From the NCBI GenBank assembly GCA_937996235.1, contig CALKVK010000028.1:1-58011 (forward strand): 58,011 bases of DNA. Direction: 5' to 3'. The position numbers were made by a program, and so were the translations under genes. Below the pieces are notes generated by a model that was not told the origin of the DNA, searched no databases, and saw only the letters and a list, made by a program, of their open reading frames with translations. Origin of the DNA: an uncultured bacterium. Its GTDB lineage: Bacteria > Planctomycetota > JAJSAM01 > JAJVHW01. Of the stretch, positions 50,797 to 58,011 are shown one piece after another. The stretch's first letter is position 1, and every line of letters starts with the position of its first letter.

Positions 50797-51459
50797 CTAG
50801 GAGCCGGCGCCGTCGACGCCGCGCCGCCGCAGCAGGCCCCGCAGCTCGCGCCGGCCGACGTGGAGCCGCGAGTCGAGCGTGTTCTTGTTGATGCCGAGCT
50901 CGTCGATGAGCTCCTTGCGGCCGAGTCCGCGGCGCAGGATGAGCGCGAAGAGCTTGCGCGAGGTCGGGCGCAGCTCCGCGATGGCCTCGAGGATCTGGCG
51001 GCCGTCCTCGCGCCGCACGAGCTCGTCGATGACGCTCGGCGCCTCGGCGGGGCGGTCGCGCCGGATCCAGGGGTTCTCGCGCGCCGAGTCCGCGGCGTTG
51101 CAGTAGCGGCGGAGCTTCGTCTTCTCGCGCACCGAGCGGTCGATGTGCTCGAGGCACTTCTTGCGGAAGATGCCGACCAGGATGGCCGGGTGCTCCTCCT
51201 CGACCTCGTAGCGGTGGCGGACGGACAGGAACGCGGCGAAGGCCGTCTGCAGCACGTCCTCGGCCTGCTCGCGCGGGATGCGGTAGCGGAACCAGGCGAC
51301 CTGCAGGAGCTTCGCCGAGATGCGCTCCATCGTCTCGGGCTCGAAGACGCTGCCCGCGGCGGCGTCGGCTCGGGGCATGGACGACGACCCGACACGGGGA
51401 GCGTTGGTCTCCCCCGTGCCTGCGTCGGTCCCGGTCGCCGGTCGTCCCTTCCCGCGCAT
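50797..51459 (-). CDS. ECF-like RNA polymerase sigma factor
   Basis: 220-residue sigma-70 family factor with only regions 2 and 4. Region 2 (about residues 45-115): SAKLLQVAWFRYRIPREQAEDVLQTAFAAFLSVRHRY...AILVGIFRKKCLEHI. Region 4 (about 165-215): LRPTSRKLFALILRRGLGRKELIDELGINKNTLDSRLHVGRRELRGLL, a clear helix-turn-helix. The first 40 residues are Gly/Ala-rich and probably disordered; ATG at 51378 is an alternative start. An upstream zinc-finger anti-sigma gene and a divergent PEP-CTERM-like gene suggest control of envelope or exopolymer genes. A near-consensus promoter precedes it. Confidence 0.92.
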   Translation of the reverse strand: MRGKGRPATGTDAGTGETNAPRVGSSSMPRADAAAGSVFEPETMERISAKLLQVAWFRYRIPREQAEDVLQTAFAAFLSVRHRYEVEEEHPAILVGIFRKKCLEHIDRSVREKTKLRRYCNAADSARENPWIRRDRPAEAPSVIDELVRREDGRQILEAIAELRPTSRKLFALILRRGLGRKELIDELGINKNTLDSRLHVGRRELRGLLRRRGVDGAGS

Positions 51460-51485
51460 GCGTCGGCCGCGAACGGCCGCGCGCG

Positions 51486-51516
51486 ATCATATCGAGAATC
51501 CGCCGGGTGCGGTCAA
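51486..51516 (-). promoter_or_regulatory. Sigma-70-like promoter of the ECF sigma gene
   Basis: On the minus strand TTGACC (51516-51511), a 19-base spacer, then TATGAT (51491-51486), followed by CGCGCG. It is the best match to the housekeeping consensus noticed in this GC-rich window, although the spacer is longer than the ideal 17. The expected transcript start is about 20 bases before the ATG at 51459, so the sigma gene can be expressed apart from the anti-sigma gene. Confidence 0.55.
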
Positions 51517-51599
51517 GTGAAAGGGCTCAGGAGCCGATCGCGCGCGCGCGAGGGGCGTCGGGAGGGGGCACCAGGAGCCTGCGCGGACGGGGTGGCGCG

Positions 51600-51926
51600 T
51601 CAGACCAGGGCGGCCCCCAGCACGAACCCGAGCACCAGCGCTCCGCCCACCCAGACGAAGAGGAGCGCCTGCCGGCGCCGGAGGCGAGTCCGCAGGGAGG
51701 GCGGCAGGATCGCCTCGCCGTCGTCGAGGCGCGCCGTGCGGTCCTGGACCAGCTCGAGGACGCGCCACACGGCCGCCACGTCGGAGAAGCAGGCGTCGCA
51801 GGCGAGGAGGTGGTCCTCGAACTCGCGCTCCTCTCCCTCCGAGATGGTGCGCATCGTGTAGCCGACGAGGAGGCGGCGCCGCGACGCGTCCGTGCACGTG
51901 GAGGACTCTGCCTGCACTTCGATCAT
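51600..51926 (-). CDS. Zinc-finger anti-sigma factor, membrane-anchored
   Basis: 108-residue protein. An N-terminal cytoplasmic domain contains the ZAS-type motif His-x3-Cys-x2-Cys (EDHLLACDACF, residues 37-47) after helical EGEEREFE. A single membrane segment ends the protein (ALLFVWVGGALVLGFVLGAAL, residues about 87-107). It would hold the neighbouring ECF sigma factor at the membrane and release it on a signal, although almost nothing extends into the periplasm to sense it. It precedes the sigma gene by 140 bases on the same strand. It is divergent from the PEP-CTERM-like gene at 52189. Confidence 0.85.
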   Translation of the reverse strand: MIEVQAESSTCTDASRRRLLVGYTMRTISEGEEREFEDHLLACDACFSDVAAVWRVLELVQDRTARLDDGEAILPPSLRTRLRRRQALLFVWVGGALVLGFVLGAALV

Positions 51927-52112
51927 GTCCGGCGGTCCCGGGCTCCGGGTCGTGGGGGGGACGCCCCGCTTCCGGCCCCGTGCGGGCGCGGCGTCGCAGG
52001 ACTCATTCGCCGGGCGCCGCGGCGCTTTTGACGAAACTCGGTACCGCGGTCGCACGGGCTGCACGTGTCCGCGGTTCGCGACCCGCCCCACGGCGGTCCG
52101 GCCGGATCCGCG

Positions 52113-52138
52113 CAAAGCGCGGGGCGCGATTCCCGATA
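52113..52138 (+). promoter_or_regulatory. Candidate ECF-type promoter of the second PEP-CTERM-like gene
   Basis: CAAAG (52113-52117), 16 bases, then CGATA (52134-52138) in GATTCCCGATAT, 50 bases before the ATG at 52189. It shares -35 word, inner GAT, -10 word and all spacings with the element at 34383-34408. It lies in the intergenic region shared with the divergent anti-sigma/sigma genes. Confidence 0.5.
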
Positions 52139-52188
52139 TGAGAGTGTCGCGGGCCTTGAGACCGCGGTCTCCGGAGAGCTTCCCCCCT

Positions 52189-52920
52189 ATGTCGTTCCGC
52201 AACCGAAGCGCGGTGCTCGCCGCCGCGTTCGTCCTCGCATCCGCCTGCTTCAGCGCCGCGGAGGCGGGCGTCGTGACGCTCTCCGCGTCCTCCACCAGCG
52301 GCGGCGTCACGCGCTCCGCGACGGCCGAGTTCACGTTCGGCGCGGACTCGCTGACGATCGTGCTCACCAACACGACGCCGGACACGCGCGACGCCTCCGA
52401 GCTCCTGACGGGGCTGCGCTTCCACCTCGACGACCTGACGGGCGTGCTCTCGCTCGTCGGCGCGTCGACGGAGGGGCGCCGCGTGAGCGGGTCGGGAGCG
52501 TTCACGGACCTCGGCGTCGTGAACCTGCTGACGGCCGGCAAGGGCTCGAAGCCGACGTGGAGCGTGGCGGCGAACGGGCCGGCGGGCTGGCAGCTCGACT
52601 TCAACCCCGACGCCAAGTACGCGATCATCGGCGCCGAGGACGCGAGCGGCGACTACGGCGGCGCGAACGGCAGCATCCAGGGCAACAAGGGGCACAACCC
52701 CTTCGCGAACCAGGTGGCGACGTTCACCTTCCTCGCGCCGGGGCTGACCTCCTCGTCCACGCTCTCCGAGGCGACGTTCCTGTTCGGCACCGACTTCGCC
52801 ACGTGCCTCGACTCGGAGCTCCCGCCGCCCGTGCGCGTCGTGCCCGTCCCGCCCGCGGCTGCGCTCGGGCTCGTGCTGCTCGCCGGTCTCGGCGCGCGCC
52901 GCCTGCGGCGCCGCGCCTGA
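52189..52920 (+). CDS. PEP-CTERM-like secreted protein with exosortase sorting tail
   Basis: 243-residue secreted protein. It has a signal peptide (MSFRNRSAVLAAAFVLASACFSAAEA) and a tripartite tail of VVPVPPAA, the hydrophobic ALGLVLLAGLGA and RRLRRRA. The mature part is rich in Thr, Ser and Gly and contains ATAEFTFGADSLTIVLTNTTPDTRDASELLTGLRFHL, a stretch resembling XDD-type PEP-CTERM proteins found across planctomycetes and cyanobacteria. I recognise no catalytic motif. Length and tail mirror the protein at 10627. It lies between the ECF sigma/anti-sigma genes and a large peptidase on the opposite strand whose end is only 4 bases away. Confidence 0.82.
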   Translation: MSFRNRSAVLAAAFVLASACFSAAEAGVVTLSASSTSGGVTRSATAEFTFGADSLTIVLTNTTPDTRDASELLTGLRFHLDDLTGVLSLVGASTEGRRVSGSGAFTDLGVVNLLTAGKGSKPTWSVAANGPAGWQLDFNPDAKYAIIGAEDASGDYGGANGSIQGNKGHNPFANQVATFTFLAPGLTSSSTLSEATFLFGTDFATCLDSELPPPVRVVPVPPAAALGLVLLAGLGARRLRRRA

Positions 52921-52924
52921 AGCG

Positions 52925-55900
52925 TCAGCGCGCCACGAGCTCCGCGTCGAGCTCGAGCGTGGCCCCGTCGCGCAGCACGCGCAGCGTCACACGGTCGCCC
53001 GGGGAGCGCGCGCGCAGCGCCGCTCCGTAGGCGCGCAGGTCGGCGAGCTCCTCGCCGCCGAGCGCCAGGAGCACGTCGCCCTCGCGCAGCCCCGCCCGCG
53101 CGGCCGGCGAGTCGGGGAGCACGGACGCGACGCGCACGCCCGGCCCCTCGAACGCGAAGTCGGGCACGGTGCCGAGGCTCACGCGCCGGCCCTCGCCGCG
53201 TGGCGCGCCGCCGCCCGTCTGCGCCGCCGCCCCGAGCGGCTCCTCGCGCTCGCTCAGGTACACGGCCGCCTCGCGCAGCCACGTCGCCACCTTGACGAGG
53301 CCGTCGCCGTCGATCTCGGCGACGTCGTCGGTCGGGCGGTGGTAGTCCGCGTGCGGGCCCGTGAAGAGCTGCACGGCCGGGACGCCGATCTCGTGGAACG
53401 CGACCTGGTCGCTGCCGCCCGGATCGTCGGCCACGCACACCGACTCGACGCCCGTCGTGAAGCCGACGCCCATGGCGATGTGGCGCCACTCCGGCGCGGT
53501 GCCCGCGCCGAGCACCGTCAGCTTCTGCCCGCGCAGACGCCCGACCGTGTCGAGGCAGATCATCGCGCGGGCGCTGCGGGCGGGCAGGGGAGCGCCACCC
53601 GCCACGTAGTGCCGTGACCCCTTCAGTCCCCACTCCTCGCCCGTGAACGCGACGAACACGATGCTGCGCCGCGGCTTCAGTTCCGGGCCGAGGACGCGCG
53701 CGGTCTCGAGCAGCACGGCGACGCCGGAGGCGTTGTCGTCGGCGCCGTTGTGGATCTCGCCTGCGTTGCCCGCGCGGACGTCGGGCCAGCCGCGGCCCAG
53801 GTGGTCGTAGTGCGCGCCGAGCACCACGGACTGGTCCTTCCACGCGGGCTCGCTGCCGGGGAGCACGCCCACGACGTTGCGCAGCGTGACGGCGGCGCCG
53901 TCCGGTCCGCCCTCCTCCGTCCACGCGTCGAACCACGAGCCGTCGCGGCCGCCCGGACGCAGTCCGGCCGCCGCGAACGCCTGCGCGATGCGCTCGGCGG
54001 AGCGCTCGAGACCCGCCGTCCCGACGCCGCGTCCCTCCTGCGCGTCGTCCGCGAGGAAGCGCACGTCCGCGAGCATGCGCTCCGCGTCGAAGACCGGCGC
54101 GAGGCGCGCGAGCGGCTCGCGCGAGGGCAGGTGCCCGCACCCCGGGCGCGTGTCGCTGCCCGAGCGCACGAAGCGCACGAGCGGCGAGTCCGTGGCCGGC
54201 CACGTGCCCTTGACGACGTTGTCGGGCGCGGCGCCCTCGAAGGCCAGGTACGAGTACTTGCCGTAGTGGGGGAGCTTGCGCGCGAGACCGGGCAGGGCGT
54301 CGGCGAGGTCGCAGCCGACCCAGCCGGCCGCGAGCCCCGGGTTCTGCGGGTGCCGCGCCACGAACACGAACGCGTGGCCCGTCCGCGCGACCGCCTCGGC
54401 GCCGAAGCGCGCCTCCGCGTCGTCGACGCGCGCGCCGTGCGTCGCGAGCGACCGGACGACCTGCGGCCCGAAGCGGTTCGCGGCACCGAGTGCCCACACC
54501 GCGCGCTCCGCGGGCAGCGCGTCGAGCGCGTCCTCGGCCACGACGTCGACGTCCGACGCGCCGCGCGCCCACGCCGCCGCGAAGGTGCGCCACTCCGCCG
54601 CCAGCGGTGCGCCCTCGGGCGGCACGACGAGCGTCACGTGCTCCGCGCCGAACAGCTCGGAGAGCGTCGGCGGCGTCTCGGACGCGTCGAGCACGCGGAA
54701 CACGTCGCACTCCGGGTCCACGTCGATGCGCACGAGCTCGCGGTCGCGCGCGACGCCGAACGTCGCGACGGTCTCGCGCCCGGTGAGCGTGACGCGCAGC
54801 AGCACCGCGTCCGCCTGCCCCGCGAAGGTGAGCGCGACGGGCACCACGACGCCCGCGTACGCCTCGCCCTCCTGCGACTGGCGCAGCGTGAGCGCACCGC
54901 CGTCGTCCCCGAGCGCGACGGTGACGTCGAGGCGCAGCGCGCCCGTGCGCTCCGTCCACTCGCGGAAGAACGGCGCGAGGTCCTCGCCCGCGACCTCCGA
55001 GAAGACGCGTGCGATCTCGTCCCACGCGACCACGCGGAAGCGGCCCTGCGCGTAGAGGCGCTGCAGACCCGCCGCGAAGCGCTCGTCGCCGAGGCGCACG
55101 CGGAGCATGTGCCAGAGCATCAGGCACTTGCCGTAGCCGACGGCCTGCGTCGCGGACGAGTGGCGCGAGCGGAACGCGGTCAGCGGGAAGTCGCGGCCGG
55201 ACGACGCGTAGTCGCGCCAGCCCTTGAGTGCGTCGCGGCGGTACTCCGTGCCGCGCCCCTGGCCCTCGCGGATGAGGTGGTCGGCGAGGTACGCCGTCAG
55301 GCCCTCGCACCAGTTCCCCCGCTCCCAGTCCACGTAGACCGAGTTGCCCCACCAGTTGTGCAGGATCTCGTGCGGGTAGGAGGAGTGCAGGATGAACGGC
55401 AGCCGGATGACCGTCGGCCCGAGCAGCGTGAACGACGGCATGCCGTAGCCCGTCTCCCAGAAGTTCTCGACGAGCGCGAACTTCTCGAACGGATACGGGC
55501 CGATCAGCCGGCGGTACATCTCGACGTACTGCGCGGTCGCCTCGAGATAGCGCGCGGCGAGGTTCTCGTCGGGCGTGCGCAGGAACGCCTGCGCGGTCAC
55601 GCCGCCCGCGGCGCGCGTGTACTCGGTGAACGGCGCCGCGATCAGGTACGCCTCGTCCATGGGGTGCGTGCACTCCCACGTCACGATGCGTCGCGCGGCG
55701 TCGCCCTCGCCGGCGGTCTCGTGGCGCGTGCGGCGGCCCTGGCTCACGGCGTCCCACGCCGCCGGCAGGTCGGCCGTCAGCGTGAACGTGACCAGCTCGT
55801 CGCCGAGGCGCGGCAGCCACCACGTGCCGCCCGAGAGCACGGCCCCCTCCGGGCCGACGGTGCCCGGCGTGCGCGCGAACGAGCGCGCGTACTCCTCGGA

Positions 55901-56308
55901 TTCCTCGGTCGGCGGGTGCTCGATCGCGCCCGCGTAGGCGAGGCGCACGACGCCGTCCGCGGGCCACGTCCCGGCGACGGGTGCGACGTGCCACGTCGCG
56001 AGGCGCAGCGTCTGCCCCGGCTCCTCCGGGTCTCCGCCGGTGTCGTCGCCGCTGCGGCGCGTGACGGCGAGCGCGCCGTCCGGGCTGCGCACGGCGAGGC
56101 CGTCGTGCAGGCGGAACTCGATCCACGGCGCCTCGCGCTCGGCGGCACGAAGCGTCAGCGCGTCGGTGACGTCGACGCGGTGCGTCGCCGGGTCGAGCCG
56201 TACGCTCACGTCGTGATGGAGCGGCGGAGAGTCCGCGGCGGCAGCCGGCGCTGCGAGCGCGAGCAGGAGGAGCGCGACGAAGGCGGGTCCGGGGGCGGCG
56301 TGGCGCAT
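52925..56308 (-). CDS. Secreted M1-like aminopeptidase fused to M28 peptidase and PDZ domain
   Basis: 1127-residue exported protein with three modules. After a signal peptide (VALLLLALAAPAAAAD), residues about 30-560 form an M1 gluzincin with HEILHNWWGN (313-322) and Glu335 in NWCEGL. Only 17 residues separate the second His from this Glu instead of the usual 18. The usual GxMEN motif is replaced by ENFWETGYGMPSF. Residues about 720-1010 are an M28 peptidase: GAHYDHLG, IHNGADDNASG, FTGEEWGLKGS and ADYHRPTDD supply the two-zinc ligands. Residues about 1035-1125 are a PDZ domain (GVRVASVLPDSPAARAGLREGDVLLALGG). TAGCAT lies only 6 bases before the ATG, suggesting a leaderless message. It could degrade periplasmic peptides. 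Confidence 0.88.
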   Translation of the reverse strand: MRHAAPGPAFVALLLLALAAPAAAADSPPLHHDVSVRLDPATHRVDVTDALTLRAAEREAPWIEFRLHDGLAVRSPDGALAVTRRSGDDTGGDPEEPGQTLRLATWHVAPVAGTWPADGVVRLAYAGAIEHPPTEESEEYARSFARTPGTVGPEGAVLSGGTWWLPRLGDELVTFTLTADLPAAWDAVSQGRRTRHETAGEGDAARRIVTWECTHPMDEAYLIAAPFTEYTRAAGGVTAQAFLRTPDENLAARYLEATAQYVEMYRRLIGPYPFEKFALVENFWETGYGMPSFTLLGPTVIRLPFILHSSYPHEILHNWWGNSVYVDWERGNWCEGLTAYLADHLIREGQGRGTEYRRDALKGWRDYASSGRDFPLTAFRSRHSSATQAVGYGKCLMLWHMLRVRLGDERFAAGLQRLYAQGRFRVVAWDEIARVFSEVAGEDLAPFFREWTERTGALRLDVTVALGDDGGALTLRQSQEGEAYAGVVVPVALTFAGQADAVLLRVTLTGRETVATFGVARDRELVRIDVDPECDVFRVLDASETPPTLSELFGAEHVTLVVPPEGAPLAAEWRTFAAAWARGASDVDVVAEDALDALPAERAVWALGAANRFGPQVVRSLATHGARVDDAEARFGAEAVARTGHAFVFVARHPQNPGLAAGWVGCDLADALPGLARKLPHYGKYSYLAFEGAAPDNVVKGTWPATDSPLVRFVRSGSDTRPGCGHLPSREPLARLAPVFDAERMLADVRFLADDAQEGRGVGTAGLERSAERIAQAFAAAGLRPGGRDGSWFDAWTEEGGPDGAAVTLRNVVGVLPGSEPAWKDQSVVLGAHYDHLGRGWPDVRAGNAGEIHNGADDNASGVAVLLETARVLGPELKPRRSIVFVAFTGEEWGLKGSRHYVAGGAPLPARSARAMICLDTVGRLRGQKLTVLGAGTAPEWRHIAMGVGFTTGVESVCVADDPGGSDQVAFHEIGVPAVQLFTGPHADYHRPTDDVAEIDGDGLVKVATWLREAAVYLSEREEPLGAAAQTGGGAPRGEGRRVSLGTVPDFAFEGPGVRVASVLPDSPAARAGLREGDVLLALGGEELADLRAYGAALRARSPGDRVTLRVLRDGATLELDAELVAR

Positions 56309-56444
56309 GGCGCGATGCTACTCGCGCGGACGTCGCGACCGGGCGCGGTGCAGGGGCGCCCGCGGACGGACAAGTTGGGGGCGCGCGGCGCCGGCGCGAC
56401 CCTCGTCACGCCGTGCCGTCGCATGGCGCGTGCGGAGCCGCGAG

Positions 56445-57698
56445 ATGAAGCAGCGTTCGCCCCTCGGGGCCCTGTTCCTGGCCGTGATGATCGACCTGCT
56501 CGGGTTCGGGATCGTGCTCCCGCTCCTGCCGCAGTACGCGAAGAACTACGGCGCGAGCCCGGCCATGCTCGCGCTGCTGATGTCGTCGTTCTCGGCGATG
56601 CAGTTCGTCTTCGCGCCGATGTGGGGGCGCATCTCGGACCGCCGCGGACGCCGCCCCGTGCTGCTGGTCGGACTCTGCGGCTCCGTGCTCTCGTACGCGC
56701 TGTTCGGGATCGCCGAGATCGACGGCGTGCACCAGGCGCTCGGCCTCGCGACGCCGATCCCGCTCATCCTCGTGTCGCGCATCCTCGCGGGGCTCTTCGG
56801 CGCGACGATCGGCACGGCGTACGCCTACATCGCCGACGTCACCGACGCGCGCTCGCGCGGCAAGGGCATGGCGCTGATCGGCGTCGCGTTCGGCATCGGC
56901 TTCACGCTCGGACCCGCCGTGGGCGGCTGGACCGACGAGCACTGGGGCCGCCCCGCGCCCGGCTTCGTCGCGGCCGCGCTCTCGTTCTGCGCGCTGCTCG
57001 TCGCGCTCCGCACGCTGACGGAGCCGGAGCGCCGCGGCGTCTCGACGCGCCGTGGCTGGGACGCGTTCCGCTCGCTCGGCGTCGCGCTCTCGCGCAAGAC
57101 GGTCGCGTCGATCGTCGCGCTGCAGTTCCTCGCCACCTTCTGCTTCGCGAACATGGAGGGCACGCTCGCGCTCTTCGCGCGCGCGCGCCTCGGCTACGAC
57201 ACCGGCGACAACGGGATGCTCTTCGCGTACCTCGGGCTCTCGCTGCTCGTCGCGCAGGGCTTCGTGGTGCGTCGCTTCCTGCCGCGTGTCGGTGAGCTGC
57301 GCTTCAACGTCGTCGGCTGCGCGCTGCTCGCCGCGGGACTGGGCTTCGTCGCCGTCTCGACGCAGCAGTGGCACGCGTTCACCGCGCTGCCGACGGCCGT
57401 GTTCGGGTTCGCGATGGTGACGACGTCCATGGCGAGCCTGCTCAGCCAGCGCACGCCCGCGGACATGCAGGGCGAGGTGCTCGGCGTCAACCAGGCGAGC
57501 CTCTCGCTCGCGCGCATCTTCGGCCCCGCCGCCGGCAACCTGCTGCTGCCGAAGGCCCTCGACGACCCCACGAACCCGCTGCTCGCGCGGCCCTTCTGGT
57601 TCGCGGGCGGTCTCGCGGCGCTCGCGATCGTGTGGGCGGTCGTGCTCGCACGCACACCGGCGCCCGACGCGCCGCCGCCCGCGCCCGACACCGCGTAG
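56445..57698 (+). CDS. MFS drug/metabolite exporter (TetA-like, DHA1)
   Basis: 417-residue major-facilitator protein with about twelve membrane segments. Visible are the N-terminal LGALFLAVMIDLLGFGIVLPLLPQYA, motif A GRISDRRGRRPVLL between helices 2 and 3, and motif C-like GVAFGIGFTLGPAVGGW in helix 5, the signature of drug/H+ antiporters such as TetA and Bcr. The ATG at 56445 gives the standard N-terminus; the frame is open further upstream without conserved sequence. It is divergent from the peptidase gene. It might export the NRPS product encoded 7 kb away, but tetracycline or other drug efflux is equally possible. Confidence 0.88.
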   Translation: MKQRSPLGALFLAVMIDLLGFGIVLPLLPQYAKNYGASPAMLALLMSSFSAMQFVFAPMWGRISDRRGRRPVLLVGLCGSVLSYALFGIAEIDGVHQALGLATPIPLILVSRILAGLFGATIGTAYAYIADVTDARSRGKGMALIGVAFGIGFTLGPAVGGWTDEHWGRPAPGFVAAALSFCALLVALRTLTEPERRGVSTRRGWDAFRSLGVALSRKTVASIVALQFLATFCFANMEGTLALFARARLGYDTGDNGMLFAYLGLSLLVAQGFVVRRFLPRVGELRFNVVGCALLAAGLGFVAVSTQQWHAFTALPTAVFGFAMVTTSMASLLSQRTPADMQGEVLGVNQASLSLARIFGPAAGNLLLPKALDDPTNPLLARPFWFAGGLAALAIVWAVVLARTPAPDAPPPAPDTA

Positions 57699-58011
57699 TC
57701 GGGGCGCGGGCCGCGCAGCGCTCAGCCCGCATCGTTCACCAGCTCTCGCGGCGAGTGCGGCTGAGACGCAGTCGTTTCCGGGGCCGTGTCCGTGGCACCT
57801 GCGCTCACGTCTCGCGGCAGTGCGTCCCGGCCGAGCCGGAGGCGCGAGGGTGCGAGCCTCCGCGGCTCCGCCGCGGGGTGAGCGAGGGTGCGGCGCAGCC
57901 GCACGAGAAGGCTCCTGCGGAGCCTTCGAGACGAGCGAACGCGAAGCGCAGGCCGAAGGCCGGAGCGGAGGGCAGCCGCCGGTGGCGGCTGCGATCGGCG
58001 AGCACGCGAGC
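57699..58011. other. Hairpin-rich non-coding tail of the window
   Basis: No credible gene; short minus-strand frames of 60-66 codons lack starts with Shine-Dalgarno sequences and similarity. Compact perfect hairpins with 3-base loops follow one another: GTGCGGC-gca-GCCGCAC (57888-57904), GAAGGCTCC-tgc-GGAGCCTTC (57907-57927), GGCC-gaa-GGCC (57951-57961) and GCAGCCGCC-ggt-GGCGGCTGC (57972-57992). Bases 57725-57745 are the reverse complement of bases 35-55 near the window start. Confidence 0.55.

Noticed and set aside
57722..58005. Small minus-strand genes of 60-66 codons at the window end
   Set aside because: They run through a string of hairpins and have no ribosome-binding site or motif; one ends within the 21-bp repeat.

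Overview
The window is very GC-rich bacterial chromosome with no phage, transposase, integrase or CRISPR signature. The joined LpxC-FabZ polypeptide, the envelope genes set beside rpsB-tsf-pyrH-frr, and an exosortase with PEP-CTERM-like proteins fit a diderm of the Planctomycetota type. That placement is an inference from gene content; no 16S rRNA gene is present.

Layout. (1) 188-10303 is a conserved core: bamA, an OmpH/Skp chaperone, lpxC-fabZ, lpxA, a Gfo/Idh-type oxidoreductase, rpsB, tsf, pyrH, frr and tRNA-Glu(UUC). (2) 10304-12474 holds one PEP-CTERM-like secreted protein and a 1.1-kb non-coding tract with a strong terminator, a perfect 18-bp hairpin and an exact 144-bp tandem duplication. 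(3) 12475-29826 is a surface-polysaccharide locus: a secreted beta-helix protein, two GT2 enzymes, an O-antigen-ligase/polymerase-like protein, a GT39-GT26 fusion, two GT4 enzymes, a Wzx-like flippase, a sulfotransferase, a GDP-heptose set (gmhA, hddA, hddC, gmhB) and galE. Many genes overlap by ATGA or GTGA. (4) 29835-33436 is a minus-strand operon of carrier protein, AMP-forming ligase, polysaccharide deacetylase and GT2, divergent from a GNAT acyltransferase. (5) 34445-45209 is the assembly operon: a degenerate nucleotidyltransferase with beta-helix tail, exosortase, EpsI protein, Wzz/BY-kinase-like protein, polyprenyl-phosphate sugar phosphotransferase and a giant TPR protein. (6) 45219-51926, minus strand, holds an NRPS with unusual A-T-C-T-TE order, a GT2, an ECF sigma factor and a zinc-finger anti-sigma factor. 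(7) 52189-57698 holds a second PEP-CTERM-like protein, an M1-M28-PDZ fusion peptidase and an MFS exporter.

How it may work together. Sugars are activated (GDP-heptose, UDP-galactose), primed on a polyprenyl carrier by the phosphotransferase, extended by the glycosyltransferases, flipped, polymerised under Wzz-type control and decorated by sulfation, deacetylation and possibly acyl or aminoacyl groups from the ligase/carrier pair and the NRPS. The exosortase would process secreted proteins carrying the VPLPPAA/VPVPPAA-helix-Arg tail. The most interesting signal is a shared promoter-like element, (C/T)AAAG-N16/17-CCCGATA, found just upstream of the beta-helix gene, of the exosortase/assembly operon and of the second PEP-CTERM-like gene. 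It has ECF-promoter geometry, and an ECF sigma/anti-sigma pair lies beside the third site, so one envelope regulon may join these units.
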